From Ryuthela nishihirai (lineage: Eukaryota > Arthropoda > Arachnida > Araneae > Heptathelidae), in NCBI GenBank assembly GCA_038380435.1, contig JAWZYU010000005.1, forward strand, positions 35,734,001-35,798,000: a DNA stretch of 64,000 nt. The letters run 5' to 3'. The position numbers were made by a program, and so were the translations under genes. Shown one piece after another: positions 9,960-20,860 of the stretch. The first letter of the stretch is position 1; every line of letters begins with the position of its first letter. The notes below the pieces were generated by a model. It saw only the letters and a program-made list of their open reading frames with translations. It had not been told where the DNA came from and searched no databases.

Positions 9960-10500
9960 AACAACATAATTTGAAAATACAATCCGTTATTTTTGTACTC
10001 TTTATGTCAATAATATTTTTTGAAATTTTTTGTGAAATAGACAAAAATATTAAAGAAAAATTGAATTACATTTTAAAAATTGTTTAAAATTTTTGCCTCA
10101 AGGTCTAAGATAGGCTTGGAAAAACCTTTTCGCTGAAGGACCACATGGAAAACTGAAAGTGAATGGAAAATAGAAATATACGTATAATGAATTACGTATG
10201 TATAATCAATGGGAAAAGAAAAAGTCTGAAGTGAAACATAAACAATATAGTTTAATTCAAATTAATTATTTTAATGAGAATTCGCTTCGCCGAAGTTGAC
10301 TTCTTCTCCTCTATACGTTCTTTTACTATTTTCCAAATTTAATTTATTTGTCATGATTAGCTCGCAGACAGCACAAAAAACAAATGGTGGCCGGTTCTAG
10401 TTTGCCGGGCCTGGTCCAAGATAAACTAAATCTTATTTCTCTTTCGGAATGAAAATGGCATCGACAATTGCAGAAGTGGAGCAGAAAACTTACTCAATAA
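9960..10500. other. AT-rich stretch, no gene seen
   Basis: No recognised repeat or coding sequence. Confidence 0.6.
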
Positions 10501-10502
10501 TT

Positions 10503-11150
10503 AAAATCATCATCATCCTCAAGCAGCCATGGGCTACGGAGGTCCAACCAGACTATGCAATTTAGTTCTCCAAGCATATCTGTCCTGGATATATCTGCTG
10601 CATCTGGCCACTTCATACCAATTCTAACAGTCCTGTTTGACATTGTCTGCCCACCGCATCCTAGGTCTTCCCTTCTTTCTGAGGCCTTTAGGCACACTGT
10701 TCATAACGCTATTCGCTAATCTATAATTATCTATATTAGCAGCATGGCCAAACCAACGGAGTCTCTCTCTGTACAATATGCTGCTCAAAGGAGTTTGCCG
10801 ACTCCTTTGCCTAGCGTCATCATTACTTACAAAGTTGAACTACCTAATCCCAAGATACTACCTAAGCATGTAGAATCAAAAGCATCAAGTTTCCTGTTAT
10901 CTTGTTTACAAAGTGTCCAAGTTTTACTACCATAGCTAACCCTAGAAAGAACTAAACTATTATATAGTCTAATTTTAATTTTTAGGTGTATATGCCTATT
11001 TCTCCACACTCTCCATAGATTCTTAAAAGTCCGAGCAGCAGTCCCTATTCGTTTGTTTTATCTCATGCCGCACATCACCAGTATCTGTTACATAGATCCC
11101 AAGATATTTAAACTGAGACCTCCATTCACTTGGGGCTGTCATCTCACAAA
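10503..11150 (-). pseudogene. LINE-D, 3' part with reverse-transcriptase remnant
   Basis: On the minus strand, decayed frames give the end of a non-LTR reverse transcriptase. FKYLGIYVTDTGDVRHEI is a palm/thumb motif (about 11070-11120), then LYNSLVLSRVSYGSKTWTL (about 10900-10970), then the C-terminal WPDAADISRTD region. A short (GAT)n tail follows. The copy matches the LINE-D at 17685-18029 through its 3' 300 bp. It is 5'-truncated and broken by stops and frameshifts. The clade is not assigned. Confidence 0.75.
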
Positions 11151-11660
11151 CAAACAAAAAACACAGTGGAAGGTTTTCCCTCAACAGAAGCCCGCCTGTG
11201 CAACACATTCAGGATCCATAATCAAGCTCAGAGCCATTACTCCATTCCGGTTGGTGTATATGGTCAGCACAGGTCCCTGTGTGGTTGACCACATCTCAGC
11301 AGGGTAGGCAAAAAAGCAGGCAGAGTAGTCCAGATTAGTACGTAACACTGATCTGGCAGCCCTCCCCATCCATTCCCTTCCACAAGAGAGTATATCTTTT
11401 GAAAGGTACTACTGTCTGCACCACGAGAAGGCAAGGTCGGACTTCAGATGCTAGGCCTGGTCGGTTCTGTGCATCATCACAGGGGATTGGTGCATAGATC
11501 TCCTTCAGTGACTACCTAGTTGCCATTTACAGATCTTAACAAAATATGTTAAATAGTTATAGTTTCACATATTGTATTGATTTTGCTAAGTCGTCAGTCT
11601 TACTGAATATTGTGCCGGTAGAGTGAATACTAAGGCAGCAGTGGGTATATTCAATCAATC
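11151..11660. other. Unassigned stretch
   Basis: A 62-aa minus ORF (11181-11369) lies here without recognised similarity. No repeat family was recognised. Confidence 0.5.
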
Positions 11661-11664
11661 AATT

Positions 11665-13800
11665 AATCAATTTTATTTCATCATCATATACTATTTATAA
11701 CATAGAAAAATATGAGTGAACTCAAAAACCACATGGTTTGTCTGGGCCACTAAAGGAAATTAATACAAAAAAACAACACAAAACTTACTCACTACAATAC
11801 AAAACTTACTCACTACAAAATATGTGTCAATTTTCCGATATATGTACAATGCATTTTTACTTCACACTTGATTGTTTAACATAGGTGCAACATCTTTCAA
11901 AGAAAAGAGAAAGCTTTTTAAATTCTGCTTGAACATATTGAAATTTTTTCACTTCTAATTTCAAGAGGCAACTGATTGAAGATTTCAGGTGCGATATACG
12001 AATAATGCTTATGAGCAATTTCTCTTTTGGTCAAAGGAACTGAGTATTTTGGACCTTTCTTTCTGAAGTTGTGTAAATCCGGCTGAATGGGAAAATTAAA
12101 ACAATTCTGCTTAAAAAATATCATCATTCTAAAAGCAAATATATGTCTAATAGTTAGAATTTTTAGCATAGAGTGACGACTGAAATTGCTTAACCCTTTC
12201 AGGACCATAAGGTTTCTAAGAGTAAATATTAGTATGTAACTGTTTATTTTAGTTTGTTTAGACGTAAAATAAATAAAAATCATAAGAAAAATGCATAACA
12301 ATGTGTAGTTTTTTTGGAATTTTATGGGAAATATTTTTCCCAATGGACTATAAAGGTAACACAAATTATAGTTAGGCTTATTATGTAATGTCTTTTATTT
12401 ATTGGTTTATTAGAACAAAATGTTAACTAAAATAATACAAAATTATGAAATAAAATTACTATACAAAATGATGTGCTAATTATGATATTCTGCGAAGCAA
12501 TTTCTTTTGGTTGTGAAGCAAAGATGGACATTGCACAGATGCAACAATATTGCAAAGATGGACATGGACTAAACGTTCCCGTTTACGTAATTGCGTTCGA
12601 CATACGTTCTATTTTGGCATTCTGTATAAAAAATGCAGATAAGGTTATAATTAAATACGACAATCACCAATTTTAAAATGGGAAAAATGTTTCCCTTAGT
12701 CGTGAAAGGGTTAAAATATCAGTGTTATTTTTTGCAATTAATTTAATAATTTTGTTTTGCAGAGACACCAGAGGTTTAAAAACCGAGACATAAGTTCCAC
12801 CCCAACAAACTATACCGTATTGAAATGCAGCTTGTATCCATGAGAAGTACAAATGTTCGCAGCATATTCAGATTAACTTTGTATTTCAAGTGGTGTAATT
12901 TGAGTAGTTTGTAGCGTGCTTTACCTGTGATGTAGTCAATATGTTTCTTCCATTTTAGATTATTATTTATGAAAATACATAAATATTTAATGCTCTCAAC
13001 CTGTTCTATGTCATGACAACAGCAATCAATATGTTTATAACATTGAGGTGAATTCAGTTTAATGGCAAAAATATTTACAGCATTTTGTATATTTTTCAAC
13101 TTGTATAAAACAAATTTAGTTTTATTCTTATTAATTGAGAGTTTATTATTTTCGAATCACATATTAACATTCTCAAGAACATTATTGATATTGGACAATA
13201 AATATGTAATAGTTAGGTTACTAAACGTCAATGCAGTATCATCTGCAAAAGGTAGTAATATTACAATTAATGTTCATTTCACAGAGGTCATTAATATAAA
13301 TATTAAACAATAGGGGGCCAAGAACAGAACCCTGCGGAATGCCATATTTAGTTTGTTTAGGATTGCTGAGACAGTTTTTTAATTTAACTAATTGAGTTCT
13401 ATTTGTTAAGTAACTGATAAACTATTCTAGAGCAATCCCTCTCATACCCAAATGCTCCAGTTTTTTCAAAAGCAATGAATGTGTTACGGTATCAAAAGCT
13501 TTTTCAACATCTAGAAAAACTAATAGAGTTAAATTTCCATGGTCAATTGATTTATAAATAAAATTAGTAAATGACCTTATCCTCAGTGAAGCCAAACTGA
13601 TTTGACGAAAAAAAATTTATTTTATTTAAATAACTCAATACTCTGAATTTTACTAGTTTTTAAAATATTTTGTTAAAAAAAACAGGCAAAAGTGAGATCG
13701 GTCTGTAGTTTGAAAAGCAGTTTTTATTTCCTTTCTAGTAAATCGGAAGTACAATAAAGGTTTTGACGACGTCTGGAAAAATCCCAGTTTGAAAATTTCA
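11665..13800 (-). pseudogene. LINE with (ATTG)n tail, copy a: decayed reverse transcriptase
   Basis: Minus-strand reading in several frames gives reverse-transcriptase blocks in order: FQTGIFPDVVKTF (about 13745-13795), GIPQGSVLGPLLFNIYIND (about 13285-13345), FADDTALTF (about 13228-13253), KYLCIFINNNLKWKKHIDY (about 12930-13000), and a C-terminal HYSYIAPEIFNQLPLEIRS block (about 11930-12010). The order and motifs fit a CR1/Jockey-like LINE. The 3' tail is ATTG repeats at about 11665-11690. It is 5'-truncated at 13800, split by a piggyBac-type MITE (12194-12710), and full of stops. Confidence 0.8.
12194..12710. mobile_element. piggyBac-type MITE
   Basis: It is flanked by TTAA on both sides (12190-12193 and 12711-12714). 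The ends start CCCTTTCA and share an AAGG-rich subterminal part in inverted orientation. TTAA plus CCC-type ends is the piggyBac signature. It carries no transposase. It lies within the LINE pseudogene, whose frame resumes on the other side. Confidence 0.8.
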
Positions 13801-13825
13801 TTTCAAACTGGGATTTTTCCAGACG
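13770..13825. repeat. Perfect 25-bp inverted repeat at LINE 5' truncation
   Basis: Arms 13770-13794 and 13801-13825 are perfect inverse copies around a 6-nt loop. The left arm is LINE coding sequence and the right arm is the point where LINE similarity stops. Confidence 0.92.
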
Positions 13826-14193
13826 ATCCGGACATTTTGTTCTCAATCTATTGATCTGCAATACACTGATTAAATTCTTTGATGACTTTATTACTGGATT
13901 TTTTTTTTTTCGGGTTGGTTACTTTGCACTTAAAAATGCCACGTCTTTTCGCCTTTCTATCAATTCGATATTAAATCTTTTTCCCACCCCTTAATGACAC
14001 GTTTTGCGCAAAAATTTTAAGAGGCATACGAAGATGATTTACCTCAGACTCTACATCCATCCAGCGTCTTCTCTGGGTATGACTAAGTCCCAAAAACCAT
14101 CATGAAACTGCTTTCATGGTTTCACATGATGCCCAATGGGCAAAAAATAGAGGTTTTGAGGCAAAAAATAGAGGTTGCAAGTATCCCAAGGTC
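13826..14193. other. No gene or repeat recognised
   Basis: AT-rich with a T-run near 13900. Confidence 0.5.
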
Positions 14194-14205
14194 CAAAACA
14201 GCGGA

Positions 14206-14592
14206 GGGGCGGTGGTGGCTCAGTCGGTAGCGCGCCAGGCTCGTAATCTGTAGTTCCCAGGTTCGAGTCCCAGCTGGGTCAGCGTTGAGATTTATCTCCA
14301 CAAAATTCCCCGCCCTGCCCACGGTCAGTAGGGGACACCGATGGGCTTGGAAAGGCCGCCGTCCGTCGGATGGGACGTTAAGCCGTGGCCCCGTGTGAGG
14401 GAGAGAGCCATACCCTGTGCACGTTAAAGAACACACTGGATGGCCTTGACGGGAGGCTACCATCTGTCTCCCAACAGTTGTTCCAGTGAGTCCCCTCCCC
14501 CAACCTTCTCTGAGCCTTCGGGGTCCATGTGACCTGGCAATTTAGCCCATGGTGTGCAAAAAAGTGCCACTCAGAGGTAAAACAACCCAACC
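14206..14592 (+). mobile_element. SINE-B, full-length reference copy
   Basis: The head is tRNA-like: A box TGGCTCAGTCGG (14216-14227), B box GGTTCGAGTCC (14260-14270) and an anticodon-arm region CTCGTAATCTG like tRNA-Met/Thr. A body of about 300 bp follows with GGGACGTTAAGCCGTGG and GCACGTTAAAGAACAC. The end is AAAACAACCCAACC. The TSD CAAAACAGCGGA lies at 14194-14205 and 14593-14604. The length is long for a SINE. Pol III transcription from the internal promoter is expected. The minus frames of about 70-100 aa across it recur with every copy and are not genes. Confidence 0.95.
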
Positions 14593-14665
14593 CAAAACAG
14601 CGGAAGAGGAAAAGTGTACCTTTCCATTAATGTGTCTTTTAATGTCATAGCTCTCCTTCACGCGG

Positions 14666-15033
14666 GTTGGGGTTGGGTTGTTTCACCTCTGAGGGCACAT
14701 TTTTAACACAATGGGCTAAATGGCCAGGCCAGAAGAACCCTCAAAGGCTCAGAGAAGATTGGGGACCCACTGGAACAGCTGTTGGAAGACAGATTCAGCG
14801 TGTTCTTTAACGTGCACAGGTATTGGCTCTTCCGCACACAGAGCCACGGCATGTCTCATTCGAAGACGGCGGCCTCTCCAAGCCCATCGGTGTCCCCTGC
14901 TGACTGTGGCAGGGTGAGCAGTTTTGCTGAGATAAATCTCAACGTTGTTCCAGCGGGACTCGAACCTGGGAACTGTAGATTACGCGCTACCCACCGAGAT
15001 GGCAGCTACCTACAGAGTCACCCGCCGCCCCTT
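14666..15033 (-). mobile_element. SINE-B, diverged, with TSD
   Basis: Full-length minus copy with more substitutions than its neighbour. TSD TCCTTCACGCGG at 14654-14665 and 15034-15045. Confidence 0.92.
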
Positions 15034-15045
15034 TCCTTCACGCGG

Positions 15046-15623
15046 AACCATGACTTACCATTCTATCAGACGGACAGAGTCATAATTTAATTAATTAAAT
15101 GTTGATTTTTCGGTGTCTGACTTGGGGATAATTTTATTCTATGCTGAGTGCTGCGCCACCAATAACTAGTAACCCTACGCCAATTATGATATTCGCATAT
15201 GTACGCAATTAAAAACGCTCAGAGGATAAATGATTAATACGAACACGAATACTGTAAAAACAAAGTGGGTAAAAAATGTATATTAACTCTGATAACACAT
15301 AAATCCCGGATATGATAGTCACAAAAAAATGCTCTAGGATAAAGCCACAATTTAAAGAGAAAAGCTTCTTTTATACGAAAGGAGCGATCATTTTGCTGAT
15401 AAACAGAATATAAGTTCAAAATATTATTGAGTGTTGTGTACAAAGCTGGAACTAAAATGCGAAAATTTCTGTTGTGATGATCACGAATTTTATAGCAAAA
15501 TTACAAGGTTATCTACCCATAATCGCGAATAACTGCATTTAAAAGAGCAAAGAAGAATTTGAATTAATTTCGTTTACCGAATTTTTTTTAAGACTCATTT
15601 TTATTACAGTATTTTTTCGATTA
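15046..15623. other. AT-rich stretch, no gene seen
   Basis: No recognised repeat or coding sequence. Confidence 0.6.
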
Positions 15624-15813
15624 ATTACCGAGTGGTTAGCGCGCTTGGTTTCTGATCTACGGGACCTGGGTTCGAGCCCCGGGTAAGGCATGGATGTGAA
15701 TGTTGTTTTTCTGCTGAGGTCCTGCCATCTCTCAGATCTTCTACTGTGGCATATAAACTGACAGGCTCCTGTCAGACCTCTGTGGCAAGCAGCTGCTTGA
15801 GGGGGTATTTTTT
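15624..15813 (+). mobile_element. SINE-A, short 5' truncation
   Basis: Starts at CCGAGTGG inside the A box. It is directly followed by a second copy in the same orientation. Confidence 0.9.
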
Positions 15814-16012
15814 AAGCCGTCCCGTGGCCGAGTGGTTAGCGCGCTTGGCTACTGATCTACGGGACCTGGGTTCGAGCCCCTGGTAAGGCATGGATGTTCG
15901 TGTTGTTTTCTGCTGAGATGCTGCCATCCTCTCAGATCTTCTACTGTGGCATATAGACTGACAGGCTTCTGTCAGACCTCTGTGGCAAGCAGCTGCTTGA
16001 GGGGGTTGAAAA
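15814..16012 (+). mobile_element. SINE-A, full-length reference copy
   Basis: The head is like tRNA-Ser/Leu: A box TGGCCGAGTGG (15825-15835) and B box GGTTCGAGCCC (15869-15879). A short body follows, then a hairpin-forming GACAGG..CCTGTC stretch, the palindrome CAAGCAGCTGCTTG and the end GAGGGGGT. It sits head to tail with the copy before it. The family is the most abundant short repeat here together with SINE-B. Confidence 0.95.
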
Positions 16013-16436
16013 AATAGTAAACCGTTAGACTGATTTATTCTGCTGGAATCATACATCGGACCTCAAGAATTTGCAAAACTTCGATTATTAAGTAACCAAT
16101 ATATACAGAGGCGAGTGCAAATAAGACATTACGGATAGAGACAGAAATTTTGTCAACCTCAGAGCTCTAACAATAACTACACGAGACTGCTAAAATTTTG
16201 TCTAAAGAAATTTTAGAACTTTGACATTTTATATATCCCATTGTCTGTGTAAAGAAAGTAGAAGCCGTAGTGCATTGCGCTTACAATAGAAAGACTTTGT
16301 TAACTCAAAAAAAATAAGTTATCAATTGCAGTTATATATTTATGGAGGATTGTTCATTTTTATTGAATAATTCGCGTTGGATTGCAGGGTTACGTCTCTT
16401 CTTAGGTAGAAGGGAGGCCTCTCTTGCAGTGCGGGA
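16013..16436. other. No gene or repeat recognised
   Basis: AT-rich, no recognised element. Confidence 0.55.
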
Positions 16437-16448
16437 TTCAAGATAGTA

Positions 16449-16837
16449 GGGTTGTGGGTTGTTTTACCTCTGAGCGGCACTTTTTTTGCACACCATGGGC
16501 TAAATGGCCAGGTCACATGGACCCCGAAGGCTCGGAGAAGGTTGGGGGAGGGGATCCACTGGAACAGCTGTTGGGTGACAGATGGTAGTCTCCCGTCAAG
16601 GCCATCCAGCGTGTTCTTTAACGTGCACATGGTATGGCTCTCTCGCACACGGGGTCACGGCTTAACGTCCCATCCGACGGACGGCGGCCTTTCCAAGCCC
16701 ATCGGTGTCCCCTACCGACCGTGGGCAAGGCGGGGAATTTTGCGGAGATAAATCTCAACGCTGACCCAGCTGGGACTCGAACCTGGGAACTACAGATTAC
16801 GAGCCTGGCGCACTACCGACTGAGCCACCCCCGTCCC
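16449..16837 (-). mobile_element. SINE-B, full length, with TSD
   Basis: TSD TTCAAGATAGTA at 16437-16448 and 16838-16849. The head ends CCACCCCCGTCCC instead of CCGCCCC. Confidence 0.95.
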
Positions 16838-16849
16838 TTCAAGATAGTA

Positions 16850-17324
16850 AATTTTTGATTTGTGAGCCCCTGTGTACTAGGGTTGCAAAATGGGCACAAA
16901 GGGAAAAATATATGGTTACTCAGTTAGAAAAAAAAGTGCTAATGGAAAATTAATTCGGTGGTTCAGCAAAAAGTAAGAAGCGTATCAAAAGACCAAACCT
17001 AGAACACGTTCTACTGGCGCTAGCGCTACACTTAAATGGCCACCCATAGGCAGCGTGGAATTAAGTTTTTTTAGGAAGTTGATGAAATTTTACCTATTAT
17101 TTTTTCTGCTAGTTTTGTATTTCGTAACAAATAAATAAGTTATTATTGTAAATTGCATGATATTTATTTTTATTTTTAATTTTTGTTCATATATACTTAC
17201 ACGTGTATTTTTCGAGAGGCGGTTCCAAAACATGTTTGACCTATGGCGCGGAAAAGTGTTAATCAACTGTAATAGTCTTATGACCGACTGATTGGATCTT
17301 TCCTACTCGCTACAGTTGTAATGT
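16850..17324. other. AT-rich stretch, no gene seen
   Basis: No recognised element. Confidence 0.6.
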
Positions 17325-17337
17325 TCCTATGGTTCTT

Positions 17338-18086
17338 GGGGCGGGGGTGGCTCAGTCGGTAGCGCGCCAGGCTCGTAATTTGTAGTTCCCAGGTTCCAGA
17401 CCCAGCTGGGTCAGCGTTGAGATTTATCTCCGCAAAATTCCCCCCCCCCCCTGCCCACGGTCAGTAGGGGACACCGATGGGCTTGGAAAGGCCGCCGTCC
17501 GTCGGATGGGACGTTAAGCCGTGGCCCCGTGTGCCAGAGAGCCATACCCTGTGCACGTTAAAGAACACGCTGGATGGCCTTGACGGTAGGCTACCATCTG
17601 TCTCCCAACAGCTGTTCCAGTGGGTCCCCTCCCCCAACCTTCTCTGAGCCTTCGAGGTCAATGTGACCTGGCCATTTAGCCCATCATCATCATCATCATC
17701 ATCATCCTCAAGCAGCCATGGGCTACGGAGGTCCAACCAGACCGCGCAGTTTAATTCTCCAAGCATATCTGTCCTGAGCTACATCTGCTGCATCCGGCCA
17801 CTGCACACCAATTCTAACAAGGTCCTGTTTGACATTGTCTGCCCACCGCATCCTAGGTCTCCCCCTCCTTCTGAGGCCTCTCGGCACACTGTTCATAACC
17901 CTATTCGCCAATCTATAATTATCCATACGGGCAACATGGCCAAACCAGCGGAGTCTCTCTCTGCACAATATGCTGCTTAAAGGAGGTTGCAGACTCCTTT
18001 GCCTAACCTCTCATTAGTACAAAGTTAATTTTAGCCCATGGTGTGCAAAAAAAGTGCCGCTCAGAGGTAAAACAACCCAACCCAAA
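17338..18086 (+). mobile_element. SINE-B interrupted by LINE-D
   Basis: The two parts 17338-17684 and 18030-18086 join into one full copy. The outer duplication TCCTATGGTTCTT / TCCTACGGTTCTT lies at 17325-17337 and 18087-18099 (12 of 13 identical). Confidence 0.93.
17685..18029 (-). mobile_element. LINE-D, 5'-truncated, inside SINE-B
   Basis: The minus strand encodes the end of a LINE reverse transcriptase with RLRWFGHVARMD and RRRGRPRMRWADNVKQDL, a C-terminal signature of several non-LTR clades. A short 3' part GGACCTCCGTAGCCCATGG..GCTTGAGG and a (GAT)n tail of about 8 units follow. TSD TTTAGCCCAT at 17675-17684 and 18030-18039. The frame 17723-17968 is open for 81 codons because the copy is young, but it is only the tail end of the protein. 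Confidence 0.88.
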
Positions 18087-18099
18087 TCCTACGGTTCTT

Positions 18100-18668
18100 A
18101 TCCTGTCTTATAGACTGTTGTATAGTTTTATGTCTGTTGTATCAATCGACTCGAGCAGAGGCGGAATGAAACCTTGACAATTTTTTCAGAATACCGATAC
18201 AATATAGAACACTGGGCTGTCTAGTCATTAATCTTCGCCTAGATTGCCAATCACGCTATACTCTACTAGCCGTAGATGATGCATAAATCATATGAATATG
18301 CTTGGATCTCTTCCCCCTTCGTTTCCAAGGGAGAAATCCAACGAGAGTACATGACGCTATTATTTCGAATCATTTCTCCGCGTTCACAGTCGATTTTCCT
18401 GACCACGTCACTGTCTCGGAGCACACTCATTCTCCTCTCTCCCTTTCACTTCCTTGTTAAATAGTTATGTTACCCTTGCCAATAACGCCTCAAGCCCCCT
18501 GGGCCCATACACATTAGCTGGCACTTTGAATAAATCTGCAGTTTAACCCCAGACAGCCCCCTCATTATGTTGACCCTCACCTTGACCATTAGCGGCATCG
18601 ATGCTTGTAGTTGACCGGAAGTCGATTATCTAAACTTCCATGTCAGCACGCCTGGCTGTCTAGCCAAA
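18100..18668. other. Non-repeat stretch
   Basis: Moderately GC-rich patches (for example 18360-18450), no recognised coding domain or repeat. Confidence 0.45.
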
Positions 18669-18680
18669 GAATTTTGGAAG

Positions 18681-19062
18681 GGTTGGGTTGTTTTACCTCT
18701 CAGCGGCAATTTTTTGCACACCATGGGCTAAATGGCCAGGTCACATGGACCCCGAAGCCAGAAAAGGTTGGGGGAGGGGACCCACTGGAACAGCTGTTGG
18801 GAGACAGATAGTAGCCTCCCGTCAAGGCCATTCAGCGTGTTCTTTAACGTTCACAGGGTATGGCTCTCCCGCACACGAGGCCACGGCTTAACGTCCCATC
18901 CGACGGACGGCGGCCTTTCCAAGCCCATTGGTGTCCCCTACTGACAGCGGCAGGGCGGGGAATTTTGCGGAGATAAATCTCAACGCTGACCCAGCTGGGA
19001 CTCGAACCTGGGAACTACAGATTACGAGCCTGGCGCGCTACCGACTGAGCCACCCCCGCCCC
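18681..19062 (-). mobile_element. SINE-B, full length, with TSD
   Basis: TSD GAATTTTGGAAG at 18669-18680 and 19063-19074. Confidence 0.95.
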
Positions 19063-19084
19063 GAATTTTGGAAGGTGCATTCCC

Positions 19085-20838
19085 ATTGTGATAATTATTT
19101 CTTACGCTGATGATATTGTTTTATTATACAAAAAAGTAACACTTATGAGCTATTGTACCAAATGGCAAACAGAGATATTTTCATCATCTCTATCAATGGC
19201 TAATGTTGAATAAATTAAGTTTAAATAAGGCTAAAACATGCTATATAAAATTCCAGTTGAAGGCAGTTTGGCAGAAGGCAGTTGAATTCCAGTTGGTAGC
19301 AGTAACTCTGGAGTGGTTTCTCATCACAAGGACTGTTACAACATCCTAAATTGCAGTTGCGAACGTCTTACGAAGGTTGATGAAATTAAATACCTAGGAG
19401 GGATTATTGATAAAAGCCTTTCATGGAAGTATCACACTGATTATACTGTGGATAAGATAAAACCATTCATAGCAAAATTTCATACACTAAGATTCTTACT
19501 CGATAAAACAAGTTTAAAAATGTTATATTCTGCTTGTGTATATGTTACCGCTAAAGCTCGAAAGCCGTTAATGTGCACATTGCCTAGCTAATCTGCAGAT
19601 TAACTGATTTGCTCCGTTAACGTGCGGAATCAAGAGTTTTCCGCATTTTACCTAGGTAATGTGCACATTAACGGCTTCCGTATCGTTAAAGTTCAAAAGT
19701 TTGTTTCTCTCATAGTGGTGAATCTCTTGAATATGAATCTTCGTGTCACGTGATTCAATCATCCGCATTATAAAAAACGCCCCGGATGAGCGGAGGCCAA
19801 GTGAGAACGAATCGGTAAAGTGATTCATTCTTGATAACGAATCACTAAAATGATTCGTTCTCACTTGGCCTGCTCATTTTGGGGGCGTTTTTTATAATTC
19901 GGACGACTGATTCATGTTGACAGAGGGATGATCCTGGTTTCAACTCTACTCTCGGACACTAGATAAATAACATTATGTTAATTTAAGCGTACAGAAACGT
20001 TCCTGTTGTTCCAGCAAAGATCTTATTTTCACTTTAACGAGTGCCTAGTAGGTAATGTGCAGATTATCCAGGTAATTTGCAGATTACTTAGGTAATTTGA
20101 GAAATGAAACAATTTTCGGCACGTTAACGGATCACCCTAGTTAATCTGCACAATACCTAGATAATCTGTAGAATAACTGATTTCTGCACTTTAGCGGTAA
20201 CATATATAGTCAGCTACAATATGCAATAAAAGCCTGGGGAGGCGCTGCAAAAACAAATTTACACAAGCTGTTGATTCTGAAAAAATTTATAGTTAGAATC
20301 ATTGACCATAAAGGTCGCTTCTCTGAATCTCGTCCTATATTTAAGAAATTGGGGTTACTGACTCTGTCTCAACTTTACATTTTAAAAGTTATTGAATATG
20401 TCCATTTCAATTTACATCTATTTCAGGTTCGACAGACATATATGTCACTTAGAGACTCATCATTTAAATTGCAAATACCACGTATATCAAAGCAAGCTAC
20501 TACTCGTAATATAAACTATATTGGGCCTAAATTATACAACAGTGTTCCAGAAACAATGAAGAAAATTACCTCAAAATATTTATTTAATAAATCTCTTTGT
20601 GAATGGATAATAAACAACGAATGATAACTGTATATAAAACTAATTTTTTGACTTCTACATTCTTTGATTGGTTCAATTATCAATTGTTGCCATGTTAATT
20701 TTTTGCATTTATATTTTTGTTATAATTATACACCAACGCTCAAGTATTCAGTTACTTTTGCTGGGTATATTTGTTGGTAAAATTTTGTATTGATACATAT
20801 CTGTGTTGAATAAAAATTGAATTGAAATTGAATTGGAT
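19085..20838 (+). pseudogene. LINE with (ATTG)n tail, copy b: decayed reverse transcriptase
   Basis: Plus-strand blocks in order: YADDIVLLYKK (about 19097-19130), IKYLGGIIDKSLSWKYHTDY (about 19384-19443), LKMLYSACVY (19515-19542), then after an insert SQLQYAIKAWGG (about 20209-20243), and a C-terminal NYIGPKLYNSVPETMK block (about 20511-20558). The tail is ATTGAATTGAAATTGAATTGG. Same family and 3' block order as the copies at 11.7-13.8 and 48.4-49.7 kb. It is 5'-truncated and interrupted at 19543-20202. Confidence 0.82.
19543..20202. mobile_element. Unclassified 660-bp inverted-repeat element
   Basis: The ends are perfect inverted copies, TGTTACCGCTAAAG at left and its complement at right. 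They are flanked by TATA on both sides (19539-19542 and 20203-20206). Without the insert the host LINE reads CVYSQLQYA in frame. Near both ends are repeated TAAT(G/C)TGCA(C/G)ATTA palindromes (for example 19589-19602 and 19657-19670), which could be transposase-binding sites. The centre is a further inverted repeat (19763-19826 with 19839-19902). No protein is encoded. A 4-bp TATA duplication does not fix the superfamily. Confidence 0.8.
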
Positions 20839-20860
20839 AATACATATAAAATATCAATAT

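Noticed and set aside
11181..11369. 62-aa minus ORF as a gene
   Set aside because: No recognised domain, no upstream or downstream support, flanked by LINE remnant.
14575..14592. Telomere-like CCCAA repeats
   Set aside because: These are the tails of SINE-B copies, always two or three units, and not arthropod telomere repeats.
15814..15890. Functional tRNA gene
   Set aside because: The head matches a tRNA but the acceptor stem does not close and a SINE body follows; the same reasoning applies to SINE-B and family C heads.
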